From Chloroflexota bacterium (GTDB lineage: Bacteria > Chloroflexota > Anaerolineae > Anaerolineales > Villigracilaceae): a DNA stretch of 53,831 bases. The stretch spans positions 1-53,831 of the forward strand of contig JACRLC010000029.1 of assembly GCA_016235425.1 (NCBI GenBank), written 5' to 3'. The notes beneath the pieces were generated by a model. The model made no database searches and was not told where the DNA came from. It was given only the letters and a program-made list of their open reading frames with translations. A program made the position numbers and the translations under genes. This document shows, in pieces, positions 17,207 through 25,022 of the stretch; the stretch's first letter is position 1; the number at the start of each line of letters is the position of its first letter.

Positions 17207-17863
17207 CTATTTCGGAGGAATGTCTGCTTCCAGCCAGCCTTTCCGCCTGGCGATGGTTGCAGCTTCAATCCGGTTATGAGCGTTAAGTTTTTGCAGGATG
17301 TTCTTGATATGGTATTTGACCGTATTCTCACTTAATGAGACCTTTTTTGAGATATCCTGATTGGAAAGACCTTCGGCAACCAGCCGCAGGATTTCAATTT
17401 CACGCTCCGACAAAGTGATGGCCGATTTCTGCGGTGATTTTTGAGCGGAAAGCTCAGCCAGGCTTCTCATAACTTTAGTCGTAGCTGAACGCGTGATGGC
17501 GGCTTCGCCGCGTTGCAATCCTTCAAGGGCCTTAATAAAAGCCTGGGAATTCAGGTGTTTGAGCAGGTAGCCGTTTGCCCCGGATTTTATGGCTTCCAAC
17601 AGATTGTTTTCGTCATCCGAAACAGTAAGCATCACGATCTGAATATCTGGTAACTTTTGTCTGATCTGGCGCAGCGCTTCCAATCCATTCATAACAGGCA
17701 TGTGCAAATCCAATAAAACCAACTCCGGACGAAGATTCACCGCCTGCTCTACAGCGGCTTGTCCATCCCCAGCCTGGCCAACCACTTTGAACCCTGCCGC
17801 ACCCAGGAGGCTGACCAGGCCATCGCGAAATAGGGAATGATCATCGGCAACCAGCACACGCAT
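17207..17863 (-). CDS. NarL/FixJ-family response regulator
   Basis: A 218-residue regulator with an N-terminal receiver (VADDHSLFRDGL, phospho-acceptor D52 in LLDLHMP, LTVS and K in HLNSQ region) and a C-terminal LuxR-type helix-turn-helix (LSEREIEILRLVAEGLSNQDISKKVSLSENTVKYHIKNILQKLNAHNRIEA). It follows the haem-bearing histidine kinase by three bases, with AAAGGAG before its ATG, so the two are a cognate pair. Its most likely targets are the downstream multihaem operons. Ends at a strong terminator. Confidence 0.92.
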   Translation of the reverse strand: MRVLVADDHSLFRDGLVSLLGAAGFKVVGQAGDGQAAVEQAVNLRPELVLLDLHMPVMNGLEALRQIRQKLPDIQIVMLTVSDDENNLLEAIKSGANGYLLKHLNSQAFIKALEGLQRGEAAITRSATTKVMRSLAELSAQKSPQKSAITLSEREIEILRLVAEGLSNQDISKKVSLSENTVKYHIKNILQKLNAHNRIEAATIARRKGWLEADIPPK

Positions 17864-17866
17864 AGC

Positions 17867-19339
17867 TCAATTCTCCTTTAATTTCAGCCGCACTGAAACC
17901 TGCACACCCTTCCCGTGCGCGGATTCTACTTTAAACGAAGCGCCAATTTTTTCAGCGCGCTCACCCATGGTATGCAGACCAAAATGCGGGGAACGCCACA
18001 ACTTGATCTGCCAGGGATCAAAGCCAATGCCATTATCTTCAATTCCCAAGAATAATTCGCCGTCTTCCACTGAAATTTTTATCCTTATCTCCGTCGCCGA
18101 TGAGTGCTTCCGGGCATTGCTGACAGATTCTTGCACAATGCGCAAGAGGTGAAGTTCTGTCTCAGGATCAATATGCAAACTATCCACACCGGGGCCAATT
18201 TCCAACAAAACGTTTAGTTCGCCGAGGCGGTTGCACATTGCCACGTAATCTTTCAGGCTCTTTACCAGTCCCGTGCCGGCTTGCCCAAGTAATCTGAGTC
18301 CAACGATAATTGCGCGAACGTCCAAAGCTTGTTTTTGAACTACATCCTCCATTTCGGACAATTGATTATCGGCCACCTTGGAACGCTGTTGACGCAACAA
18401 CAAGCGGGCGGCGGAAATCTTGGTGGTCAGATAAGCCAGCAGTTGCGCGACGCCATCGTGCAACTCGTGAGCGATCCTTTCGCGCTCCTCGGCAATCGCT
18501 TCCTGGCGAACAATTGCAATTTCACGCTGTTCTTTTTGGTGACGTTCCAGGGCATTTGCAATGGCGTTGAAATGTTCTGCCAGCCGGGTAATTTCATCCT
18601 CCGTTCGCCAAACCTTGGGAATGCGGACTGAAAAATCGCCCGTTGCAAATGCATTCAAATATTCATAGAGGATCCCCACCCGTTTCACAACAAGCCACTG
18701 GATCATCATATATGCAAGGACAATCACCAACAAAATGGAGAGAAGCGATATGGCAACGTTGTAAGCCTGATCCTCCTGCCGATGCTCGGCAATTACACTG
18801 AGAGGAGCATCTATGATCAATACACCCAAATGGTTTTTGTCTGCAGAATGGCACGTTTGGCATTGCGGTTCATTGGATACGGGGGTGACGACTCGCAACA
18901 CTTCTTCATTTAGTTTCAACGGGGTAACACGTGGACGTTTTGATGGAGAGTAACGATGGCATTCCATACATCCTGCCCGGTCGGTCGAAAAGATTTTGCC
19001 CACTTCCTCGGTATTGGCGCTCACTACAACCTGATATTCCAGGTCGACAATTCGTATTTCGTTGATGGATGGATTGGTGCCATAGTTTTGAACGATGCGC
19101 GTTACGACTTCCTGGTCATTCCTAAGCATGGCAAGTTTCATGCCTGAAAGGGCCATATCGCCAAGCTGGATCGTGGTCATCTGAATTTGTTCTTCCAATT
19201 CTTTCTGCACACGAGCATTGTTCATATATGACAATACAGACAGGACCAGGATCATCGGCAAAACAAACGCAACAACGACCTTGAACCGCAGGCTGGTTTT
19301 GAAAAGCTTGGAGCGCAATAATTTATCTAAAAGTTTCAT
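17867..19339 (-). CDS. NarX-like sensor histidine kinase with two c-type haem motifs
   Basis: A 490-residue kinase. A first transmembrane helix (about 20-42) leads into an extracytoplasmic sensor domain containing CMECH (residues 124-128) and CQTCH (160-164), followed by LGVLIIDAPLSVI. A second membrane helix (about 196-218), HAMP region, then the HisKA_3 dimerisation box ERERIAHELHDGVAQ with the phospho-accepting H294, and a HATPase (NARKHS, DNGIGFD, GLHTMGERA). Two covalent haems make it a candidate redox or gas sensor controlling the cytochrome locus. The sensor is similar in plan to the haem-c sensors of Geobacter, though those I recall carry one motif. Confidence 0.88.
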   Translation of the reverse strand: MKLLDKLLRSKLFKTSLRFKVVVAFVLPMILVLSVLSYMNNARVQKELEEQIQMTTIQLGDMALSGMKLAMLRNDQEVVTRIVQNYGTNPSINEIRIVDLEYQVVVSANTEEVGKIFSTDRAGCMECHRYSPSKRPRVTPLKLNEEVLRVVTPVSNEPQCQTCHSADKNHLGVLIIDAPLSVIAEHRQEDQAYNVAISLLSILLVIVLAYMMIQWLVVKRVGILYEYLNAFATGDFSVRIPKVWRTEDEITRLAEHFNAIANALERHQKEQREIAIVRQEAIAEERERIAHELHDGVAQLLAYLTTKISAARLLLRQQRSKVADNQLSEMEDVVQKQALDVRAIIVGLRLLGQAGTGLVKSLKDYVAMCNRLGELNVLLEIGPGVDSLHIDPETELHLLRIVQESVSNARKHSSATEIRIKISVEDGELFLGIEDNGIGFDPWQIKLWRSPHFGLHTMGERAEKIGASFKVESAHGKGVQVSVRLKLKEN

Positions 19340-19545
19340 GTTCCCGTTTTTTACAAGATTGCATTATAAATCAAATCCAAAAGTTCATTCCTGAAGCCGG
19401 AGGTTAAACAAAAAACATCCCAAGTGGATATCAACTCTACCGAGCAAGGGACCAGGGATGCGCTTTTGATATTTGGTAACGACAGCAGAAGCGCACGGGC
19501 CCCCTCCCGAAGATTACTCTGCAAGATTCAACTTATTTGCCAGGT

Positions 19546-20646
19546 TCATAAGGTTTTATCTTCGACGATAACTATTGTCCCGCCTGGCCATTCAACCGTG
19601 ACATCTCCCGGATCATACGGGACCTGAGGCTGGCTCCAGCGAAAGACCCATTTCGCGTCTTCGGGGCTGGCATTGACGCATCCGCGCGAGGACGGCTCGC
19701 CGTAGTTGTTGTGCCAGAACGTCGAATGGACCGCGACTCCCGTTCCAACGAACAGACTCACCCATCCCACCGCAGGCAGACTCCAGCCTGCCGAAGCGCT
19801 CCCTCCGCTCAAGGGCAGGGAGACCGCCTTGCGCCAGATGGGAGATTCGCCAACCGGGGTTGCCCACGCGTCCACACGGTTACCCAGGGCATCATACAAT
19901 GCGCCGCTGGAAATGCGCGCAAAGCGGACTTCTGTTTTTCCTTCAAAGCAGGATAGAGTCTGCTCCCATATTTTTACAACGATTCTTTTATCGGCCGCGT
20001 TGGGGTTGATTGGGGAAATCTCCTCTGCGGTCAATGGGCGAAATGCTTCTGCCTGTCCCCAGAAAATATCACCAGAGCCATATTTTTCATTCAACCGATA
20101 CCAGACTTGACCATTTTCATCGGTCCGGATTTGATCCACCCAGACGATTTGGCTTTGGAAAAATCGAGCAGGCAGACCGATGGACGCACGATACTGCAAC
20201 CACGGTGCGCGCGCAGGCGGGTTATCCAGCGCCAAATCCACATAAGGAACTGTGACCTCGACCCACATGCCTGGCCCCAGGCTGGTTTGCGGCAGACTCG
20301 CCACTGGGGTATTGGGCTGATTCAGCACTGGCTGAACATACCCTCCCCAGACGAAGCCATAAGGTGTTTCCACAAAGCGCTGATTGATGCGGTCAGGCAT
20401 CGAACCTACGACTTCACGTATCCACGGGAAAACGTTGTCCTCATACAACGCGCCGACGATCTGGCTGTTGGCATCGGGCCGCGCAAAAACGTCCATCTTG
20501 CCAACGGTGATGCGGCCCAGTTGATCCGCCTGTGGAAAGTCGGGCAGGGCCAATCTCACAAATGGACGAAGTGCCAGCGTGCCCGTGCCAAGTGCCGCCA
20601 TTTTGAGAAAATCGCGGCGCGAGAACGAACGATTACTGTCTGTCAT
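19546..20646 (-). CDS. TAT-exported L,D-transpeptidase (YkuD domain)
   Basis: About 366 residues from the ATG at 20646; the frame upstream has no credible start. The N-terminus has a twin-arginine signal (SFSRRDFLKMAALG). A central SH3-like region is followed by a YkuD domain with the catalytic block VHSTFWHNNYGEPSSRGCVN, where His and Cys are the active residues. Such enzymes cross-link or anchor peptidoglycan through meso-diaminopimelate. A paralogue lies at 37028 and a truncated relative at 42408. Placed before a TAT-exported Rieske protein. Confidence 0.9.
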   Translation of the reverse strand: MTDSNRSFSRRDFLKMAALGTGTLALRPFVRLALPDFPQADQLGRITVGKMDVFARPDANSQIVGALYEDNVFPWIREVVGSMPDRINQRFVETPYGFVWGGYVQPVLNQPNTPVASLPQTSLGPGMWVEVTVPYVDLALDNPPARAPWLQYRASIGLPARFFQSQIVWVDQIRTDENGQVWYRLNEKYGSGDIFWGQAEAFRPLTAEEISPINPNAADKRIVVKIWEQTLSCFEGKTEVRFARISSGALYDALGNRVDAWATPVGESPIWRKAVSLPLSGGSASAGWSLPAVGWVSLFVGTGVAVHSTFWHNNYGEPSSRGCVNASPEDAKWVFRWSQPQVPYDPGDVTVEWPGGTIVIVEDKTL

Positions 20647-20762
20647 TCGATGATTGGACCTTGCCTGCCAACTATAGTATTGCTCTTTAGAAACTATGCC
20701 AATCGCGAAGATTCTGTAGCGCGACATTCATGTCGTCTTTGGGTTGCGACTTGAAAGTCGCA

Positions 20763-21260
20763 TTACGAGGTTCGTTTGAAGGCCGGCAACTGAATGTATA
20801 AATTACCATCTTCGATTTTTGTAACAAATTCATCCAGTGGGCGCGGCGGCGGGCCGCTGACGTTGTTGCCCATGATATCGAAGTGTCCGTCATGACAGGG
20901 ACTGATGTAATGCTGTTGATCAGAATGCCAGGTGACGCGGCAGGCGAGATGGGTGCAGATATCCGAGAATACGCGAACATCTTTCCCGGATTGACGCAGA
21001 ACAAATACGCCGTAACTTATGCCTGTTCTTTCCCAGCCGTTTACTTTGGTGCGCGTGAATTCAAACAGCGTGGGAATCCCGATCGGATATTTTTCGAGCG
21101 GGCCGAGATTGACGACCGATTCATCTTCCGTTTTGCGGAGTGAGGGCGAGAGCAGATAGGCAATCGCGGGGATGCCGATTGTCATGCTGATCAACCCGCC
21201 GACAAAAGCTGTTGCGGCTTTGATGAAGTCGCGGCGGTTAAGGTCATGTTTATCTGTCAT
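20763..21260 (-). CDS. TAT-exported Rieske [2Fe-2S] protein
   Basis: A 165-residue protein with a twin-arginine signal and anchor (NRRDFIKAATAFVGGLISMTIGIPAIAYLL) and a Rieske fold carrying both cluster boxes, CTHLAC and CHDGHFD, followed by PPPRPLDEF. This is the pattern of the cytochrome bc / alternative-complex iron-sulphur subunit (QcrA-like). No cytochrome b of the bc type lies beside it; the b subunit at 14322 is of another class. It could feed electrons to periplasmic haem or copper proteins. Confidence 0.9.
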   Translation of the reverse strand: MTDKHDLNRRDFIKAATAFVGGLISMTIGIPAIAYLLSPSLRKTEDESVVNLGPLEKYPIGIPTLFEFTRTKVNGWERTGISYGVFVLRQSGKDVRVFSDICTHLACRVTWHSDQQHYISPCHDGHFDIMGNNVSGPPPRPLDEFVTKIEDGNLYIQLPAFKRTS

Positions 21261-21280
21261 AGCGGCTTTCTTATTATTGC

Positions 21281-21336
21281 CCTCACCACTTCGACAAGCT
21301 CAGTGCGACGCCTAACCCTCTCCCATTGGGAGAGGG
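21281..21336. repeat. Composite interspersed repeat
   Basis: CACTTCGACAAGCTCAGTGCGACG followed by CCCTCTCCCATTGGGAGAGGG. Both halves recur in variant form inside coding sequence at 28048-28098 and 45196-45275. The second half is a hairpin. Confidence 0.7.
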
Positions 21337-21338
21337 GA

Positions 21339-21836
21339 TTAATTCAACTCCCATTCAAGGACGCGTGAGGGGACATCCACATCGACAATTGTGAGAGTCA
21401 GCTTTGTCGCGCCGTCGAGAATTGACTTGCCATCATTCGTCGCGGGGAAGATCAGTTTACCCGCTACGTGATGTCCGCCGCGCGGCGCGTCCCATAAAGC
21501 GGCTTGAACGGTGATGCCTGTGTCTGTGCTGAGGGTTGCGAGTGCGGCGAGGTCCATGCTCAAGTCAACAGAGTGAGTGTCCAAGGCCACGTCGAATTCA
21601 AGTTGATCAGAGGGATTATCCAGATTCAGCGGAGTGACTTCCAGGGTCACCGCGCCTTGCTGGTCGGTGCGGGTCAAGTCAGCGGACGCGCTCGCCTCGT
21701 TTCCAGACGGGGAGGCGGATTCCGTCGAAACGGAATCAGGCTGAGGGGCGGTCTGATCCGGGATGGGAGCCGCGGCGGAACAGGCGGCCAAGGCGAGGGT
21801 CAGGGTCAAAAGAAGGGGCAGGATAAAACGTCTCAT
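21339..21836 (-). CDS. Lipoprotein with THSVDLSMDL / WDAPRGGHH domain
   Basis: A 165-residue lipoprotein (LTLTLALAACSAAA lipobox) with a Ser/Pro-rich spacer and a conserved domain: VTLEVTPLNLD, ALDTHSVDLSMDLAALATLSTD, WDAPRGGHHVAGKLIFPA and VPSRVLEWELN. I do not recognise a named family. The paired His residues and presence near copper genes hint at metal or ligand binding. A second copy of the last 80 residues is preserved, without signal peptide, at 48327-48614. ATGA overlap with the upstream membrane-protein gene means the two are coupled. Confidence 0.8.
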   Translation of the reverse strand: MRRFILPLLLTLTLALAACSAAAPIPDQTAPQPDSVSTESASPSGNEASASADLTRTDQQGAVTLEVTPLNLDNPSDQLEFDVALDTHSVDLSMDLAALATLSTDTGITVQAALWDAPRGGHHVAGKLIFPATNDGKSILDGATKLTLTIVDVDVPSRVLEWELN

Positions 21837-22321
21837 TTTGTCTCCAAAAGAGGCTGCAATTTTTGAATAGGCTGCAGTTTTTGCCGCTCGCGATAGAGAA
21901 CGACGAGCATGGCGATGATGCCAATGATGTTCAGGCCAAGTCCAACGAGCATGAATGGACGCTGGTAGCGCGTGAGGAAAGTGGCCGCGGCGCTCAGGCC
22001 AAGGATGGGCAAAACGTCGGTGACGTGATGGAGGCAGCAGGCAGCCATGGCGGTGACGGAAGTGCCGCCGCTCGTTCCCATCATGGCACCCGTGTGGCCC
22101 GTGGCCGCGGCCGGTACGAACAAGCGGAAACGCAGAATGGAATAGAGCGCGGCCTGGATGCCGAAACTGACATAGATGGGCACGACGTACCAGAGGTTGA
22201 GCAGGAACTGCCTGAAGGCATAATCCCAGCCTTGTGCCCAGGTGAGGATGCCGAAATAGACTCCCGCCATAAGCGAGGAGCCAAGCAGGAACGCGGCGAG
22301 GGGAATGAGATAGCGTTTCAC
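21833..22321 (-). CDS. Four-TM membrane protein with CCLHH motif
   Basis: About 162 residues from a GTG at 22321, nine bases after AAGGA. Four predicted membrane helices. Between the second and third lies GHTGAMMGTSGGTSVTAMAACCLHHVTD, rich in Met, Cys and His, which could bind copper within the membrane. The family is not known to me by name. It heads the minus-strand unit with the lipoprotein and is transcribed away from a perfect copy of the 20-bp palindrome at 22394-22413, so it is a likely member of the proposed metal regulon. Confidence 0.75.
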   Translation of the reverse strand: MKRYLIPLAAFLLGSSLMAGVYFGILTWAQGWDYAFRQFLLNLWYVVPIYVSFGIQAALYSILRFRLFVPAAATGHTGAMMGTSGGTSVTAMAACCLHHVTDVLPILGLSAAATFLTRYQRPFMLVGLGLNIIGIIAMLVVLYRERQKLQPIQKLQPLLETK

Positions 22322-22393
22322 AATAATATTTCCTTTTAGCTCATGATAGCCTTTATGTTTTTGCGCGTCTTGCGCCAGATTGCTGATATATCC

Positions 22394-22413
22394 CATAAGC
22401 AATTCTGCTTATG
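22394..22413. promoter_or_regulatory. Palindromic operator, site 1
   Basis: CATAAGCA-ATTC-TGCTTATG, a perfect 8-4-8 palindrome between divergent genes at 22321 (minus) and 22493 (plus). Confidence 0.7.
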
Positions 22414-22492
22414 CAGGTATGGGTTAAGTTGCTCTTTTAGGCGCGAAGAAGGACTTGTAGAATGGATGGGAAGCCTTTCATGGAGGTCCGCT

Positions 22493-22852
22493 GTGAATTC
22501 ACTTCCCCCATTCTTCTCTGCCGATCGTCCTTACGATGAGGTGCTCCCCTGGCTCAAACAACAACTGGGTCGCGCGGGCCTGCGCGTGATGCAGACTTTT
22601 GACTTGCGCCTCACATCGCCTTTGAAGCTGGGTTATTGTCCCTGTCCTCACCATGGGACGGATCAGTGCGATTGCCAGTTGATAGTCCTGCTTGTATATG
22701 GAAAGGAAGGGCGGCCGGTCAGCTTGATATTGCATGGCAACTACAGGCAAACCTGGCTTTCATTAATAGACCACCCGGGTCAGCGGGCAGAGGCAGGGAC
22801 AGTAACCGCCATCCAACAGGCGATTGAAATTCAGGCATCTGCTGGCATATAA
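22493..22852 (+). CDS. Small CPCPHHGTD-motif protein (copy 1)
   Basis: 119 residues from a GTG with GGAGGT seven bases upstream; codons before it are open but lack a site. The core is YCPCPHHGTDQCDCQLIVLLVYGKEG, with three Cys and two His packed in 13 residues, which looks like a metal site, followed by a strand region (VSLILHGNYRQTWLSL). A clear paralogue with the same core is at 33250. I know no named family for it. Both copies follow a copy of the palindromic operator and neighbour copper genes, so a copper role is likely but inferred. Confidence 0.75.
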   Translation: MNSLPPFFSADRPYDEVLPWLKQQLGRAGLRVMQTFDLRLTSPLKLGYCPCPHHGTDQCDCQLIVLLVYGKEGRPVSLILHGNYRQTWLSLIDHPGQRAEAGTVTAIQQAIEIQASAGI

Positions 22853-22867
22853 GCCGAATGGCCTATT
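22848..22867. promoter_or_regulatory. Palindromic operator, site 2
   Basis: TATAAGCC-GAAT-GGCCTATT, overlapping the stop codon of the preceding gene and 85 bp before the multicopper oxidase ATG. Confidence 0.55.
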
Positions 22868-22951
22868 TGATTACCCGTAAAATTGCGCTGTCAAGGATCG
22901 GGAAACTTAATTATATTCGGACGATAATTATCCAATTCTTGAGAGGAAAAC

Positions 22952-24076
22952 ATGAAAAAGTTTTCGATATTTGTACTTATCAGCCTTGCTTTGATTCTCA
23001 CGGCCTGCGCGCCATCCACTGGCGCGAATCCAGACGTTGGAATGCCAGGTGCAAATGACAATGGGAACATGCCGATGAGCGACAACCCGATGACACTTGT
23101 ACCTGGCGCAAGTGCAGGTGTGACAGCCACGCCAGGCAGTATGATGGCAGATAATCCCGAAGCCGCGCACATGATGGAGCCGATCACCGCTCCGAACGTC
23201 CAGCCTGCCACCGAAACAACGGGCGGCCAACCGCTGGCTTATCGTGACGAGAACGGTGTCAAAGTTTTTGAGTTGACAGCCAAAGCCGTGCAATGGCCGA
23301 TTTTGGATGGCGTGACTGTCACCGCATTCACGTATAACGGGACTGTGCCTGGGCCGATGATCCGTGTCACAGAGGGTGACCAGGTTCGGATCGTGGTCAA
23401 GAACGAGTTGCCTGATCCCACGACAGTTCATTGGCACGGGGTCGAAGTCCCGAACGAGATGGACGGAGTCCCTGGAGTCACGCAAGACCCCATTCAACCA
23501 GGTGAAACTTTTACTTATGAATTCATAGCCAGGCCTGCGGGGACGTTCATGTATCACTCGCACTTTGAAGGCGACGTGCAGGTGGGTGCGGGGCTGTATG
23601 CGCCAATCATCATTGATCCAAGAGAACCCGAAGCAAATCCGCCCGCGGTGGATAAAACTTTGATGATTTCAGAGTGGTTGATGACCGACGGGCAGACCTT
23701 TGCGGCCATGCCGATGAGCGGCATGGAGCCGAACTACTTCACCATCAATGGCAAGTCTTTCCCGGCGACAGAGACGATTACCGTCAGGAAGGGAGACCTA
23801 GTACGTCTGCGCCTGATTGGGATCGGTCAGTTCATTCACCCAATGCACTTGCATGGAATGCCATTTGAGATCGTTGCCACCGATGGACATCCTGTTCCTG
23901 AAGGCGCGCGGTTGACGAAGGACACGGTCAGTGTCGCGCCAGGCGAACGGTATGACATTGAGTTTGTGGCAGCAGAAACAGGCCAGTGGGTGTTGCACTG
24001 CCACATCCTGCATCACACCACTAATAACAACGTTGAGCCGGGCGGCTTGATGTTGATGATCAATGTTGTTGAATGA
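22952..24076 (+). CDS. Two-domain multicopper oxidase lipoprotein
   Basis: A 374-residue lipoprotein (LISLALILTACAPS). After a Met/Pro/Ala-rich spacer come two cupredoxin domains with the four copper-binding blocks in order: HWHGVEVP, MYHSHFEGD, HPMHLHGMPFE and WVLHCHILHHTTNN. These supply the type 1 and trinuclear copper sites, so it should oxidise Cu(I) or a small substrate with oxygen. The spacer contains the palindromic repeat encoding TLVPGASAGV (23092-23124). AGAGGAAAAC precedes the ATG and operator site 2 lies upstream. Likely a periplasmic cuprous oxidase. Confidence 0.92.
   Translation: MKKFSIFVLISLALILTACAPSTGANPDVGMPGANDNGNMPMSDNPMTLVPGASAGVTATPGSMMADNPEAAHMMEPITAPNVQPATETTGGQPLAYRDENGVKVFELTAKAVQWPILDGVTVTAFTYNGTVPGPMIRVTEGDQVRIVVKNELPDPTTVHWHGVEVPNEMDGVPGVTQDPIQPGETFTYEFIARPAGTFMYHSHFEGDVQVGAGLYAPIIIDPREPEANPPAVDKTLMISEWLMTDGQTFAAMPMSGMEPNYFTINGKSFPATETITVRKGDLVRLRLIGIGQFIHPMHLHGMPFEIVATDGHPVPEGARLTKDTVSVAPGERYDIEFVAAETGQWVLHCHILHHTTNNNVEPGGLMLMINVVE
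23092..23124 (+). repeat. Interspersed palindrome inside the multicopper oxidase gene
   Basis: A CACTTG-(N)-CAAGTG palindrome, read as TLVPGASAGV. Related copies: 24088-24119 (non-coding), 42871-42903 and 43279-43312 (read as TLAPGASAGV). Confidence 0.75.
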
Positions 24077-24087
24077 TTTTCAAATGT

Positions 24088-24145
24088 CACACCTGCACTT
24101 GCGTGCGGTGCAAGTGTTGCGAGGGCGGCGTTCTTCCGCCCTCGC
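24088..24145 (+). repeat. Interspersed palindrome plus terminator-like hairpin
   Basis: CACACCTGCACTTGCG-TGC-GGTGCAAGTG is a non-coding copy of the palindrome found in three coding sites. It runs into GCGAGGGCGG-CGTTCTT-CCGCCCTCGC (24119-24145), a ten-bp GC-rich stem between the oxidase and the next lipoprotein, which could attenuate read-through. Confidence 0.65.
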
Positions 24146-24176
24146 AATGACAAATAACCAAAGGAGAGAGTACAAA

Positions 24177-24569
24177 ATGCGAAGGGTGATCTTTATCAGT
24201 ATGCTCGTTTTGATGTCCGTCTTGCTGGCGGCTTGCGGGAGCGCGGCCACATCTGCCGATACGATCTCAGCCAAGCCTGTGAACATCAAAATCGAAACCA
24301 ACCCCAATCCTGCCATGATGGGTGACATTGAATTGGCGCTGACAATTACTGATGCGAACGGCAATCCCATAGAGGGCGCGACGGTGGATGTTTCTGCCGA
24401 CCACACCGACATGAGCGGGATGGGCATGAATGGAGTTGCCACCGAGCAAGGCGGCGGGAAGTATTCGATCAAAGCCAACTTCGTTATGAGCGGCAATTGG
24501 AAACTCAAGGTCTATGTCCGTAAGGAAGGGTTGGACTATTCGGAAGAGATTGATCTGCCAATACAATAG
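24177..24569 (+). CDS. YtkA-like lipoprotein
   Basis: 130 residues from the ATG at 24177 (AAGGAGAG upstream). Lipoprotein signal (MLVLMSVLLAACGS), then an immunoglobulin-like YtkA/FixH-type domain: NPAMMGDIELALTITDANGNPIEGATVDVSADHTDMSGMGMNG and GNWKLKVYV. Met and His residues in DHTDMSGMGMNG are suited to copper. Such domains accompany copper resistance and cytochrome oxidase assembly genes. It probably shares the oxidase transcript unless the hairpin between them terminates it. Confidence 0.82.
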   Translation: MRRVIFISMLVLMSVLLAACGSAATSADTISAKPVNIKIETNPNPAMMGDIELALTITDANGNPIEGATVDVSADHTDMSGMGMNGVATEQGGGKYSIKANFVMSGNWKLKVYVRKEGLDYSEEIDLPIQ

Positions 24570-24576
24570 ATGGCGC

Positions 24577-24604
24577 GGGCGGGAAGGAATATTCCTTCCC
24601 GCCC
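24577..24604 (+). terminator. 28-bp perfect palindrome, probable terminator
   Basis: GGGCGGGAAGGAAT pairs with ATTCCTTCCCGCCC, eight bases after the lipoprotein stop. There is no T-run, so termination is plausible, not certain. Confidence 0.5.
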
Positions 24605-24924
24605 GGCTCGTTCAACTCGTGGATGCGCCTCATCTCTGGACCTTTGGCTGGTCCCGGTATCGTCTGGCTTGCTTCCCCCTATATTTTTCAGACGCAGGCC
24701 CTCAACCAGGAATTGGATAAATTGAATTATGGGAAAGTCATCGAGCAAATCAAAAGCAAAAATCCGCATTATCCCGGCTGATGACCACCGCATCGTCCGC
24801 GCGGGGACGCGAACGGGCCGGTAATCGGAGGCAGGCCTGAGGTCCAGGGTGAAGCGGGAAAAGGGACGCGGTTATTCGTTCGGATCAAGAAGTCCCAACG
24901 TGAAAGCCAAAACCCGATTCCAGT

Positions 24925-24944
24925 CATAAGCCATTTTGCCTATT
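24925..24944. promoter_or_regulatory. Palindromic operator, site 3
   Basis: CATAAGCC-ATTT-TGCCTATT, 79 bp before the CcdA-like gene. Confidence 0.65.
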
Positions 24945-25022
24945 CAAAGTCCCGCCATTCTGCGCTCAATTGGGAGGGGAGTATTGCGTATCATGTTCAT
25001 ATCCTGAATTGATAGGTGATTT

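Larger units (their letters stand above)
24570..25022 (+). pseudogene. Gene graveyard: remnants of a two-component system
   Basis: No intact gene. A 28-bp perfect palindrome sits at 24577-24604. At 24623-24781 a 52-codon frame (MRLISGPLAGPGIVW..., ending KNPHYPG) overlaps, in another frame, 24729-24824, which reads KIRIIPADDHRIVRAGT, a clear NarL-type receiver N-terminus that stops after about 31 codons. At 24827-24895 the frame reads GGRPEVQGEAGKGTRLFVRI, the typical last strands of a histidine kinase ATPase domain. So a kinase/regulator pair has been deleted down to scraps. Operator site 3 follows at 24925. Confidence 0.6.
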
